Assembly (NCBI GenBank): GCA_905221605.1
Contig: CAJNDS010002401.1
Location: 1,049,542 to 1,113,541 of the forward strand
DNA: 64,000 bases
DNA from: Symbiodinium natans
Lineage: Eukaryota > Sar > Dinophyceae > Suessiales > Symbiodiniaceae
Reading direction: 5' to 3'
Position 1 is the first letter of the stretch. The number at the start of each line of letters is the position of its first letter. The translations under genes and the position numbers were made by a program. Shown in pieces: positions 12,000 through 22,375 of the stretch. The notes under the pieces are model-generated. The model ran no database searches, was not told the DNA's origin, and saw nothing but the letters and a program-made list of their open reading frames with translations.

Positions 12000-14862
12000 T
12001 CATGATTCTCACAAAGAATAATCATCCCAACCCCACCGTGTAGTCGCTGTTCGGCATGCTTCCACATTCGTTGGTGGTCCGAAAACTTTCCCATGATTAA
12101 GCCTTTCAAGTTCTTGCGATCGATCTTGTACTGCTTCACGATGCCCAAGCCACAGAATGCCAAGTACTCCTTTGCGAAGCCTGGTTCCAACGCCATGCGG
12201 AACTTCTTCAGCACTATGCTCTGCAGTGCCAACTCGCAGCTCTCAAACTTGTGTTTCTGACTCCGAGCCACAGCTGTCTTGCCAAACGTGCTTCCAACAG
12301 AATAGGCGACGATGGAACCTTCGTCCGTAGGAGCTTCCGGTGGCTTGTCACTGCTGCTGGCAGCCCCTGAAGATTCTGCGGGCGGCAAATTTGCCCCATA
12401 AGTCCCGGAACCAGCCCCGTCCTTGGCCAATTTCTGACTGCTTGCCTTCGGCGTCACTGTTCCCTTTTCTTTTGCCTTCGCTTTTGCTTTTGCTGCTTTT
12501 TTGGCTGCATTCTTAGCTGCGAACTTCACTGCTGCCTTTGATTTGGGCTTGTCTTGCTGCGGCTGAGCAGTGTCAGAGGGGCACATGTCCTGGATCGGTG
12601 CTGCGGGTGCCGCGGCTGCAGATAGGACTTCACATGCCACGTTAGCATTAGTCTTGCCAAGCGCTGGTTCCTTTGCAATGTCCTCGATGTCAAAAGGAGA
12701 AGGAGAAAGCGGCTGGGGGCTGTCATGTTCAATCTTGACATGTGTCTCGGACTGCTGGTCTGGGTTGTGTTCTGGGGTCCAAGGTCCCCTTTCAAACAAG
12801 CTGTCAGGCGTACTTGGATTGGGGATCGCGGTTGTCTCCTCTGCTCTCCTGGTGATAGGGCTGCCTGGCATCATTGCTGCATGTGGAAGGGCTGTGTCTG
12901 GGGGGGCTTCGGGCACTGGGGACTCCTGCACGAGGGTGAGATTTTCGGACAGGGTTCCCAAGGCTGGTTGCTCATGGGCACTTGGGATCTCGGTTGCTTT
13001 CTGGGCATCTGGCAGGGTCCGGGTGGTCAGCGTTGCGTTGTCTGGAATGGCTTCGGGTGCCATGTTAGCACTGCTCGAGGCCACCAGGTTGGGATTTTCG
13101 GGTCTCTGTGCTGGCTGCCGGGCTTGCTCAAGGGCACTTGGGATCTCGGTTGCTTTCTGGGTTTCTGGCATCGTCTGGGCCGTGGGACTGCCTGGCATGG
13201 TTGCTGCAGTTGGGAGGGTTTCGGGTGCCATGTTAGCACTGCTCGGGTCCACTGGACACTCCTGCACGAGAGTGGACACGTGGGCCTCTGGCAGAGTCCA
13301 GACGGTTGCGTTGTTTGGAATGGCACCTGCACTGCTCGGGGCCGCCAGGGTGGGATTTTCGGGTCTCTGTGCTGGCTGCTTCGCTGCTGGGGCTTGCTCA
13401 GGGGCACTTGGGATCTCGGTTGCTTTCTGGGTTTCTGGCAGGGTCTGGGCCGTAGGCACGGTTGCTGCGGCTGGAAGGGCTTCAGGTGCCATGTTAGCAC
13501 TGCTCGGACACTCCTGCATGAGAGTGGACACGTGGGCCTCTGGCAGGGTCCGGGCGGTTGCGTTGTTTGGAATGGCTTCGGGTGCCATGTTAGCACTGCT
13601 CGGGGCCACCAGGGTGGGATTTTCCGGTCTCTGTGCTGGCTGCTTCGCTGCTGGGGCTTGCTCAGGGGCACTTGGGATCTCGGCTGCTTTCTGGGTTTCT
13701 GGCAGGGTCTGGGCCGTTGGACTGCCTGGCATGGTTGCTGCAGTTGGGAGGGCTTCGGGTGCCATGTCAGCACTGCTCGGGTCCACTGGACACTCCTGCA
13801 CGAGAGTGGATGGAATGGCTTCAGGTGTCATGTTAGCACTGGGGGCCACCAGGGTGGGATTTTCGGGTCTCTGTGCTGGCTGCTCCGCTGCTGGGGCTTG
13901 CTCAGGGGCACTTGGGATCTCGGTTGCTTTCTGGGTTTCTGGCAAATTCTGGGCCGTCGGACTGCCTGGCATGGTTGCTGCAGTTGGGAGGGCTTCGGGT
14001 GCCATGTCAGCACTGCTTGGGTCCACTGGACACTCCTGCGTGAGAGTGGCCACGGTTCCCTGTGCTGGCTGCTCACGGGGACTTGGGATCTCGGCTGCTT
14101 TCTGGGCCTCTGGCAGGGTCCGGGCGGTTGCGTTGTTTGGAATGGCTTCAGGTGCCATGTTAGCACTGCTCAGGGCGGCCAGGGTGGGATTTTCGGGTCT
14201 CTGTGCTGGCTGCTCCGCTGCTGGGGCTCGCTCAGGGGCACTTGGGATCTCGGCTGCTTTCCGGGTTTCTGGCAGGGTCTGGGCCGTAGGCATGGTTGCT
14301 GCGGCTGGAAGGGCTTCAGGTGCCATGTTAGCACTGCTCGGGGCCACGGGGGTTTCCTGCACGAGGGTGGGATTTTCGGACACGGATCCCTGTGCTGGCT
14401 GGTCTGCTGGGGCTTGCTCAGGAACACTGGGCTCGGTAGGAATGTTCGGCATCGTTGTGTTGATTGTAAGTGCTTCAGGTGCCATGTTAGCACTGCTCGG
14501 GGCCACTGGGGTCTCCTGCGCGAGGGTGTGATTCTCGGACATGGTTCCCTGTGCAGCTGGCTGCTCTGCTGGGGCTTGCGCAGGGACACTGATCATCGGT
14601 GCACCAGAGGCCTGTGCTGGTGCCAGTGCAGCCCCAAACATCTTGTCGATGTTGTGTTGTGTGAAATCACGCATCGATGGTGCTGGCTTCGCTGGTTGTT
14701 TGGGGCCCGGCTGCATCTTCTTGCCTGCGAACAGTGCATTGATGTTTGCTTGTGTCAGGTCCTTGAACCCTTGCTGTGTTGCGAGTCGCTGCTTTTTGCT
14801 GGCGGGCTCGGTGTCGTCTGGCACCGCGGGGCCTTTCGAAAAATAACCTGCGAGTTTTCCTG
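12000..14862 (-). CDS. Long exon: Pro/Ala-rich repeat protein with conserved C-terminal segment
   Basis: About 950 codons are open on the minus strand. The N-terminal part contains two copies of a short motif, KDLTQANINALF and RDFTQHNIDKMF, which resemble PCNA-interacting peptides (QxxIxxhF). Residues about 90-620 are diverged repeats of roughly 57 residues built from SSANMAPEA, TLPETQKA, EIPSAPEQAPA and RPENPTLV. Then come an Ala/Lys-rich stretch (NAAKKAAKAKAKAKEKG) and a well-behaved C-terminal segment (SQKHKFESCELALQS, FAKEYLAFCGLGIVKQY, GLIMGKFSDHQRMWKH). The exon ends near 12002 at a GTCTCT donor. Because of the repeat, long open frames also exist on the plus strand, but the sensible ends and neighbouring exons are on the minus strand. 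The SAP exon lies just upstream. Function unknown; probably nuclear. Confidence 0.6.
12624..14500 (-). repeat. Coding minisatellite containing the element's own terminal motif
   Basis: A unit of roughly 170 bp, with internal deletions, is repeated about ten times. Each unit starts with GCTAACATGGCACCTGAA or a variant, translated ANMAPE; copies are near 13059, 13228, 13490, 13580, 13762, 13826, 14001, 14153, 14321 and 14480, and a variant near 12635 is translated ANVACE. The intronic copies of this motif read the other way on the coding strand. Confidence 0.75.
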
Positions 14863-14984
14863 CACCTTGGATTGATTTTTTTTAACAAAGCAAACTGTAA
14901 CATGGAAGGATCTGCAAAGTGAAAGCCACGTGTGTGCCTATTGGAACCCAAACACAGTACACAGTGTAGTGGAAAGTCAACCAG

Positions 14985-15209
14985 TGGCACGAGTTGGTGC
15001 AACAAACTGGGCAAGAAGCAAAGGTGTTGAACCAGCTTCTTGACCAAGTCATCTTTCCGTCGCCCTGCCGGAAGGTCATGGTCTTTCGCAATCGTCCTCA
15101 AGTCGGCCATGGATTTGAGCCCGAACTCTGCCAGGGTCATCTGATGAAAGTTCTCCACTGACAGGGCCACGTTCGCCGCAAGCTCTGGATTGTCTTGGAA
15201 ATCCTCTCG
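14985..15209 (-). CDS. SAP-domain exon
   Basis: The open segment encodes EDFQDNPELAANVALSV, then a helix-turn-helix of about 35 residues: LKSMADLRTIAKDHDLPAGR followed by RKDDLVKKLVQHL. The spacing of Leu, Gly and the basic residues fits the SAP domain, a DNA-binding module of chromatin and repair proteins. The acceptor lies about 8 bases after a TGCCATGTTAG copy at 15217. The reading frame can continue into the long repeat exon (AGKLAGYFSKGPAVPDD), suggesting one SAP plus Pro/Ala-repeat protein. It may target the transposon machinery to DNA; that is inference. Confidence 0.65.
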
Positions 15210-15289
15210 CGTGTAGACTAACATGGCACATGCAGTGATGGAAAATATGCGAGCTTTTAGTACGTATTACTTAAAGAGACTTGAACACA

Positions 15290-15602
15290 AACAACCTTTG
15301 CAACATGATGCTTTTTGACCACGTCTGTCCTCATCCTTGACGTAAAGCTTCGCGTTCGGGCCCTGCACGACGAAGTGCTTCCTGGCTTCGTCGCGAACCA
15401 CCGATGCAGCCTTCAGCTGGTCAAGAAGGCTCCCAGCCATGTTCGTCTGTTGTTCCGGCAGTTTCAGAGGCTTCGCTTCCGGATCCGGAAGCTCTTTCTT
15501 GACCGATGGTTTGGACGCTGCCTGTGAGTTGGCTTCGGGACCAGCAGAGAAAGGTCGGCTTCGAGGGAGCCCCATGAAAGGCTCTCTGTGCAGCAGGAAC
15601 CC
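15290..15602 (-). CDS. Unrecognised exon upstream of the SAP exon
   Basis: Starts after the acceptor TCGCAG near 15603, which follows a TGCCATGTTAATG copy at 15622. It reads EMGFLLHREPFMGLPRSRPF, a low-complexity Ser/Lys/Pro segment, then LLDQLKAASVVRDEARKHFV and LYVKDEDRRGQK. No family recognised; probably part of the SAP protein. Confidence 0.45.
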
Positions 15603-15879
15603 CATCTCCTGCGACATTACATTAACATGGCACGAGAAATGTGTTCAAGTGCGGTTGCCACCAAATTGGGGGTTGGCTGGCGAGATTTGGTCTGCCGGGC
15701 TCAGTTGGCAAGTTTAAGGTTTACTGTAGCCCCCCCGCCCCCTCCCCCCCCCCAAACCCAAAACCTCGAAAATCGCGAAAACCCGAAGCCCCAAAGCCAG
15801 AAGTTCTTTCAACCTTCGACCCTAAGCCCCACAGTAAACCACACAACACCACCAAACACTGTGCGCAGCCATGAGTGTC

Positions 15880-16520
15880 CCGAGAAAGGAGCGAGAAGTG
15901 CGCTGCCTCGTGCCCTGCACCATCTTTCACAGTGTGGCTCCACATCCAAAGCGTCGGCCTGTCTTCGTCCTGTTGAGGTTTGGGAACTGCAGGCACACGC
16001 CATGCAGGAACATCGCCAGGCAGAGGCGGGCGCTTGCCAGTGAAGAACATCAACGTGACGTCGAAGGTCTCAGCCGCCCACTCCTGCAACAGTGTTGCGA
16101 ACAATCAACATGGCAGCAGCAAGTACTGAAAATGCGACTACATTGCACACAAAGAGAGAGAGGTATCTTGCTGAAACGGCAAGGCTCAATGTCGGGTATG
16201 ACAGCGCTCTCGCCTTTGATAATGCGTCGCCTGCATTGCCGTGGCATCCTCCCTGGCGGGTTGTCCAGTGACAAGGCCCATTCTCTGATGTCGTCAGTCT
16301 CTTTCTCTGCAGCGTCGCCACTGGGCATGCCGTTTGGCAATCGTGGCGTGTTGTAGAAACCCAACAGTTGGGACGATGACGCCACGGCACCGAGGAAAAG
16401 GCATGTCCAAAAGCAAAGTCCATTCGGCTGCGTCTCGATGAGAATTCTGTCCTCAGGACATTTGTAAAGTGGTGGCCCATCATCAGGACGGAATCGGATG
16501 CAAGCCAGCGCGGATAACAA
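15880..16520 (-). CDS. OTU-like cysteine protease exons
   Basis: Two exons. The first (16520 to about 16140) encodes TDFEAMVLLSALACIRFRPD, PEDRILIETQPNGLCFWTCL, then FLGAVASSSQLLG. QPNGLCFWTCLF resembles the OTU active site (Asp-Gly-x-Cys-hydrophobic-aromatic) with Gly-Leu-Cys keeping the nucleophile. The second (about 16095-15885) has LLQEWAAETFDVTLMFFTGK and ends with GHEAAHFSLL, where His-Phe fits the OTU catalytic His. Length and Cys-to-His distance fit a compact OTU domain. OTU proteases cleave ubiquitin-like tags or polyproteins and occur in several virus and transposon proteomes. Whether it is a separate gene or joined to the methyltransferase-like exons upstream cannot be told from sequence alone. 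Confidence 0.45.
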
Positions 16521-16619
16521 CACCATCGCCTCAAAATCTGTATGTTGACAACAGGACACCTACTATTACATAGACTAACATGGCATGCGAGAGATATAAC
16601 CCAGTCGCACTCTGTGGTA

Positions 16620-19085
16620 GATGTTGCGTATTCCCTCCCAGTTCATGCAATCCTTTCCAGCAGTCCAAGGACATCGGTTCCTTTGCTTGGCTGTTAACAT
16701 GGCACATGTCTTTTTTTCTCACTAAAAAAACACTCGTAAACGTGCAAACGAATACACCTTGTACTGCACAGTTACCCAGTCACCGTCCCATACGCAGCCG
16801 CGATAGCTTCGCCCACGGGGAAGCCGAGAGCCGCTAGTTTCTCGTGCCCTGTCATCCATCGAGCGATGTCCCTTTTGAAAATGAAGTCGGCTGTCGTAAA
16901 TGTTGGCAGGCACCTGTTCCCGCAAGTGATCTTCATGTACTTCGGGGTCTGTCCAGGCACGGCACAATGAAGTTCCTTCTCAAGACCAGTCTTGTCAAGC
17001 TTCTCCCAGGCAGCCTGCAAATTCGAGCGTTCTGCCGGTGTCAACATCTCCCTGATGGACAGAAAAGCTCCCACCAACAGTGCAAACTAACATGGCACGT
17101 GTGTTTAAGAGATGTTACAGTCTCAAAGAAAACAACATTGGGATTGCTGCGTCGGCCGAATAGCTCCCAGGTTTCGCTGAAGGTACGATTCTTTGTCGCA
17201 CGGTTACGCAGCTCCTCTGTCAGGAGCCCCTTATCCGTCAGCCAGAAGAGGTCTGGGATGTGGACTTGGGCAGAGCTGATCTCACGGGACATGTGGTCGT
17301 AGCAGTCTTGTGGCTCGTCCATGAACTCCCCAATGCTTTTGTGGAGGAAAATCATCCTGACGGAACACAAACATGGCACCTGCAAGCTGACTTTTATGTA
17401 GCTATGTACTGTAGCGGGTTTGGCGGGGAAACCCTAAACGAGCCCCCAACAGAGCTCCCCAACCCTTCCCCCGAGCCAGGTACAGTAGGAGCTTCCCCAA
17501 CCCCCCAACCCTTCACCCTCAAACCCTAAAACCCTAAACCCTAAACCCTAAATCCTAAAAACCCTAATGTAAACCCTAAACCCTAAACCCTGAAGCCTAA
17601 ACCCTAAACCTTTGTACTGGACGGATGCCAGCATGTATTGTACAACCAGGCAGCCAACCGCGCTGTCTCCTGCACGCGCCATATCCAGACTCCCAAGTAT
17701 CTCCGTGGATTGTTTTGGCCCAATAAAGGCCGGACCTGGTGACGTACTCGGCGGTCAACCGTTGAATCGTTCCACTCACGACGTTTTCCACAATGATCAC
17801 CTCAGTAGTGGAGTGCTGTACTGCACAAGAAACTCTACAACACATTACCTTACTCGTTCCCTGTAGTCTCAAACTAGCCGAGATCGCTTTTGTGGACCGC
17901 TGCATTTGGCCTTCCAGGTATGTCAGCAGAGATTTGCGGCCTGGCCCATCGTCCATGAGCTGAGGCCCCTGTTTTGAGTCGTCCTTGCACGAAGGCCCTG
18001 ACATATCCTTGGACACCCTCCCAAAAACAAAATAAAAGGCTCCTCAAACCCTACAGTAAAGCCCCGACCCAGCAAACAAGACACCACCTTCGAACACCGT
18101 GCTCATCGTGCCATCCACTAGCCAATTAACATGACATATGTCACTTCAAAACAAATCGAAGGCGCAAGATCCATGGCTGTCTGGAAATCGCAACCAGCCT
18201 CTCCGTGACGAAGACAGCGAGCTTTGTTCTCGAAAGTTGCCGTCTGCATGATTGACTTGATGGCATCCACACCCTCCGCAGACTCCAACTGTTTGCGGGA
18301 CCGGGGGTCCACCTGATCCATCACCTCGGCAATGAGTGCAGTTCAGTTGTTGCCTAGTTCCTGTAGTCGTGTGTCTGCGTGTGTGACACATATGAACTCG
18401 TGCAGTACTGTAATCTTATGCCGCACCAGGCTCGTTTGTGAAGACACAGCACTTGCCGAAGAAGCTGTCCCGAAGCAGACCTTTCTGCACATTCGGCGCC
18501 ACGTCGCACACGGAAAGGTGCTTGAAGGTGACGCCACAGCCACCGACTTCCAGAAGCTTCGCAGCCCTCGCCGATGCATCGAGCCTCACTGCAGGGTTGT
18601 CCGGAGTACTGTATTCCTACTGCTGTGTTGTAGTGTAACCAGCCCTTTTCCCGTGCTCCTTGAAACAACGGCTGATCCTTTTTCGCGCGGCCACCCACAT
18701 CATCGGATGCAAGGCTAATACTGTACTATGTCGCTAACATAGCACATACTTCATCACTTTATGATAATGAGACTGGAAACACGGGTACTGTAATTACTGA
18801 AGCGCAACGCCTGCGTCCGACCTCGGCAGTGTACAACGACTTCTTGGAAAGGGGAAACCGTGTCGCTTTTAGGCCCGATCACTAACATGGCACATGCAAA
18901 TTATCAAGCGATAGCACTCAAAAAAGTCTGATCTGCTCTCAGGGCAGGCTCAGCATGACATATCCAAACCAAGGCCGCCCATTTCGGTCCACCAGGTGCC
19001 GATGCCTGTGATCGGCAGCCCACAAGTGTCCATGCCAACGCCACCCACTTCGATCAATATGGTCTCGGCCCCGACCTGCCAAGGG
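16620..19085 (-). CDS. Cytosine-5 DNA methyltransferase-like protein (multi-exon)
   Basis: Exons read in order on the minus strand: about 19085-18945 (ILIEVGGVGMDTCGLPITG, possible glycine-rich cofactor loop), about 18600-18430 (AKLLEVGGCGVTFKHLSVCD, then VQKGLL), about 18325-18145 (KARCLRHGEAGCDFQTAMD), about 18015-17865 (KDMSGPSCKDDSKQGPQLMD, like the PC catalytic-loop motif), about 17355-17150 (IFLHKSIGEFMDEP, where ENV would be expected), 17055-16780 (LPTFTTADFIF, then RDIARWMTGHEKLAALGFP, like the late motifs with R, T, E and GFP) and about 16690-16620. The order matches C5-methyltransferase motifs, but PPC is GPSC and ENV is altered, so the enzyme may be diverged or inactive. Most introns carry the TGCCATGTTA motif. 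Retrotransposon-borne cytosine methyltransferases are known in dinoflagellates; here the host element is a DNA transposon. Confidence 0.5.
17520..17612 (+). repeat. Telomere-like (CCCTAAA)n array in an intron
   Basis: Roughly ten perfect or near-perfect CCCTAAA units with variants (CCCTGAA, CCTAAAA) lie between two exons of the methyltransferase-like gene. Confidence 0.8.
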
Positions 19086-19194
19086 TTAAAGGTTACTGTA
19101 GGGTTTCGGGTTTGGGGGGTCGGGGTTGTGGGGTTGTGCGGTTTTGGGATTGTGGGGTTTTGGGATCTACTGCACTGCTGCCTGCCAGGTGGCC

Positions 19195-19450
19195 TGTGCC
19201 TCTCATAGGCATCCCAGGACCGAAACGTAGACGCGGCCGGCGGCCCCCTTCTGGAGGGTCCGTTGAACTACTATAGCGAATTGGGTAGTTCTGAGTTAGG
19301 GCTTCCTGTAGGGTTTAGGGCTTAGGGCCCCACGGTTGGGTGTTTGAGGTTTACTGTAGCTGTCAGGCGGCCTGTGGCTCTCATAGGCAACCCAGGGCCG
19401 ATACGTGGATGCGGCCGCCAGCGGCCCCCTCGTGAAGGCTGGATCCTCAT
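19195..19450 (-). repeat. Two diverged copies of an exon-like segment
   Basis: Near 19450-19365 and 19260-19185 the minus strand encodes RGPLAAASTYRPWVAYESHR and RGPPAASTFRSWDAYERHRP, with GGGTTTACTGTAG-type spacers between. They look like tandemly duplicated exons, or one exon and a decayed copy, at the 5' side of the methyltransferase-like gene. Confidence 0.45.
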
Positions 19451-19554
19451 TACAGTAATAAGGCAATGCGTCACTGTACTGCACCCGTCAAAGGTACAAG
19501 AATTCGCGTACTGTCACAAAAAAAAAGGGCTCTTTTTTTGGGCGAGTCGCAGGC

Positions 19555-20507
19555 CAGGTTGCTGGTGCACTGTGCGGCCCTGCAGCAGCGCGCACTTTGG
19601 GCGGTGGCGGCGGCGGTCCGGTCAGCTGGACGATGCTGCTCAGCTTCAGGGGGTGTTGAATCAACATGGCATGTGCAAACGACATGTGTTTCTGCGTGAA
19701 CACAAACGCATAGCTAATAGAACTTCTGAACCAATGACTGTACCGTGTTGATTCACCCTGCTGGCCCTCTTGTCCACCGTGTAGACCAGGTCACTAATGC
19801 AGGCATCGCCCAGCAGTGGCACGGCCTGGCCGCCAATGTTGGTCAGCACTTGGTTGGCCCGCTGAAGAGTCTGCCGAAGCGTTCCTTTGAAGGACGCAGC
19901 CGGCAGTGTGCGTCGTCGTCCCTCCCCCTGGTCCGGCACCATTCTCTCCTCCAGTGGTCGCCGCATGAGGGGTCCGAGAGGCCCTGTCGAGATCACTTTG
20001 GGCGGAGGCGGCCTCGGCGGTGGCGTGGTCAGCTGGACGAGCGTGGTCAGCTGCAGGGGAATGTCAATTAACATGGCACGTGTAACAACATAGTTGTCCA
20101 TATGATACACACAATAGCTGCATGGAATGTGAATTAACGTGGCACGTGTAAAGAACATATTTGTCCATATGATACACACAATAGCTAACATAGAACCTCG
20201 GAGCTGGTTTCGCCCTTCTGGCCTTCTCGTCCAACAAGGAGACCATGTCGCTGATAGGGATGTGGTTCGGCAACGGATCTGGCGTGGATCCAACGTTGGT
20301 CAGCGCTTGGTTGGCCCGCTGAAGAGTCTGCCGAAGCTTTCCAATGAAGGACGCAGCCGGCAGTGCGCGTCGTGGCTCCTGCGCATCCTCCAGTCCGTCC
20401 TCCGCATCGATCTCCGACCGCTCCTGGGTCCCAGTGTTCGAGTTGTCCTGGGGGGCCTGGGGGCCCACACCCGTCTTCTCCTCCTCTGCCATGGCTTCGG
20501 AGTCCAT
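19555..20507 (-). CDS. Gene start with tandemly duplicated exons (LPAASF repeats)
   Basis: A true ATG at 20507 begins MDSEAMAEEEKTGVG and an acidic linker. It is followed by RRALPAASFIGKLRQTLQRA, QALTNVG and ISDMVSLLDEKARRA, ending near 20203 at GAG|GTTCTATG. The next exon (20050 to about 19757) reads LTTLVQLTTPPPRPPPPK, then RRTLPAASFKGTLRQTLQRA and ISDLVYTVDKRASR, a clear duplicate. A third partial copy near 19645-19555 starts LSSIVQLTGPPPPPPKV. The introns between them consist largely of 65-bp repeats. No family recognised; it may be the N-terminus of the methyltransferase-like protein. Confidence 0.55.
20052..20205 (-). repeat. Intron made of tandem 65-bp units with the TAACATGGCAC motif
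   Basis: Successive units share GTGTGTATCATATGGACAA, then CACGTGCCATGTTAATT and a stretch ending in GCAG. Motif copies are at 20068, 20134 and 20193, spaced 66 and 59 bases. The coding-strand order is donor GTTCTATGTTAG, first unit, second unit, acceptor CTGCAG. Confidence 0.75.
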
Positions 20508-20904
20508 TCACAACACGGGCTCGAGGAGCTTCACATATTAAGCGTTACTGTCAGGGACTACAGTAGAGTTTACTGTAACGGTTACTGTAAGGGTGTAGGA
20601 GTAGGGTGTGGGTGTTTTTTTTGTCACTATTTGTCGTATTCTTGCCCGCCGCATTCTCCTGCAGCCCCAGCTATCACAAGTCCTGCACGGGGACGTTGCG
20701 TGCGGTGCTGTGAGCCACATAGAGAGCAAAAGAGAAAGAGTTTTGCTTCTGACTGCCAAGCATGGTCCGGCACGGTGGCGCAAAGGCCCCATCACCATAC
20801 TGTAAACCCTACTGTAGATCCCCCTCAAGACCCTACACCCCATCACCCCTACTGTAACCGTACTGTAACCAAACCCTGAATCCGGACTACAGCAAAAGAT
20901 CTCA

Positions 20905-22375
20905 AAAACTAGTGATCCTGCTGGTTGCTGCAGGTGCCGAGTAGCCCCGAAAAGTGGGTGCTCATCAGCAGCTCCTTGCCGCTGTTGAGCAAGACCGGCG
21001 CGTGTCGTGCTGCCCATGATGTTGCCGCTGTGATAGCCTCACAAATGGTTCATGGTTGCAGGTGCTATGTTAGATTGTGCGAGAGCAGTACTGTACTGAG
21101 AAAACGCACACAAGACTTTTCACTGATAATCAAAATGATTGGTGCCTCAGCAAACACGAAAAAGGGCCCTGCAACAGAACTGCAACACCAAACCCGCCAG
21201 CCGCCTTGCTCAGCCACTTTGTGGCCTCCTCCAGCGTCTGTCGCACGGGTGGCCACTCGGTTGGTCGTTGCCGAGAGGTTGGCCAGCCTCAGCAGCGAAC
21301 TGTGCAATGTGTCATCGTGTTGGAGTCCTTTACAAACTAAGTTTCACTAACATGGCCCCTGCGCTGCACAGTCCTCGTGTCTCTTTTCTCCATGAGCGCC
21401 AAAATCACGGCCCATGCGACCCAGGCGACTTTGCAGCCTCTGATGCCCCGCTAACCCTTGTCGCCACCGCTGGCTTGTCGTTGTCAGTGGCCACTGGTGT
21501 CTTGTCCTCCTTCTCCTCCTTTGCTTCCCTGCTGCTGCCCTCAGGTGCTGGGCACATCTTGCCAGAGGTAACCTGCGTCGCCACTGCTGTCTGGTCCTCG
21601 TTGTCTGTGGCCACTGGTGTCTTGTCCTGCTCCTTCTCCTCCTTTGCTTCGTCGCTCCCCGCCACCTTCAGGACCTTCAGGACCTTCAGGGGGGTCTGCA
21701 GCTCCGACACACCAGATTGGCTGGATGCCACTCGTTTCAGCCTCCTTCGCGGCGGGGTTGTCTGAACTGACAGGGCACGTGGGGAATTCGGCACAGAGAT
21801 TGGGGAGAGAGAACCATCCAGAGTATGCGGACAAGTGGTGGAAGGAGTCACGGGCGAAGAAGCCGATGAGCCAGGAGGGCTTGCGGACGGTGTGGTCGGG
21901 ATACGAAAGGGTGGGCTCTCATTGAACTCCGATCTCGGTGGCGGTGATCCAGGCTCCCACCATCCGTTTTCACGCACCACGGCTGACCACCACTGCCAAA
22001 GTGCATCCCTATCCATGGCAGTCTACGGGACACAGAATCTTTCCTAGACCTGCCGGAAGTAGTGGGCAAACATGGGCAAACCGATGAAAACCTGTCTATG
22101 CCCTGGAGAACCAGCCTGACTCTCTCAGAGCCTCTCTGTGGCATCCCTCCCTCTGAGCATGCGCGAAACCATGTCACGGGTGCCATGTTAAAGGATTGTC
22201 GGGACTAAAATAGTGGAACACACGAATGCGGATGCCATGTTAGCACTCTAGAAGAAACAACCACAACATGAGCCAAGAGGCCACAAATGTACAGCTGCTT
22301 GTCCGGCAGCTCGGCCAGCCCCTTGCCCACCAGCTTCGGCGGGCTCTTCATGGAGATCTTCTTTCTCGACGACAT
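20905..22375 (-). CDS. First gene of the giant element, unknown function (multi-exon)
   Basis: A likely first exon begins with ATG at 22375 (MSSRKKISMKSPPKLVGKGL, then AELPDKQLYICGLL). A second ATG at 22016 opens a long exon (MDRDALWQWWSAVVRENGWW) rich in Ser/Pro, with two copies of an acidic repeat (KEEKEQDKTPVATDN and KEEKEDKTPVATDN) down to about 21430. Further exon-like segments: about 21265-21185 (VRQTLEEATKWLSKAAG) and about 21035-20915 (AITAATSWAARHAPVLLNSG, then KELLMSTHFSGLL). No domain recognised. It may be an independent gene or the N-terminal part of the methyltransferase-like protein. The introns again contain the TAACATGGCAC motif, some copies reversed (21062, 22185, 22232). Confidence 0.5.

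Noticed and set aside
12570-14875. Very long plus-strand open frames (653 and 716 codons) opposite the Pro/Ala repeat exon
   Set aside because: They arise because the repeat unit length keeps all frames open. The sequences (cysteine/tryptophan-rich GCFLGFWQGLG repeats) have no sensible ends, while the minus-strand frame has structured non-repeat ends and matching neighbour exons.
20052-20205. CRISPR-like array
   Set aside because: The 65-bp units are whole-unit tandem repeats without unique spacers, and the genome is eukaryotic.
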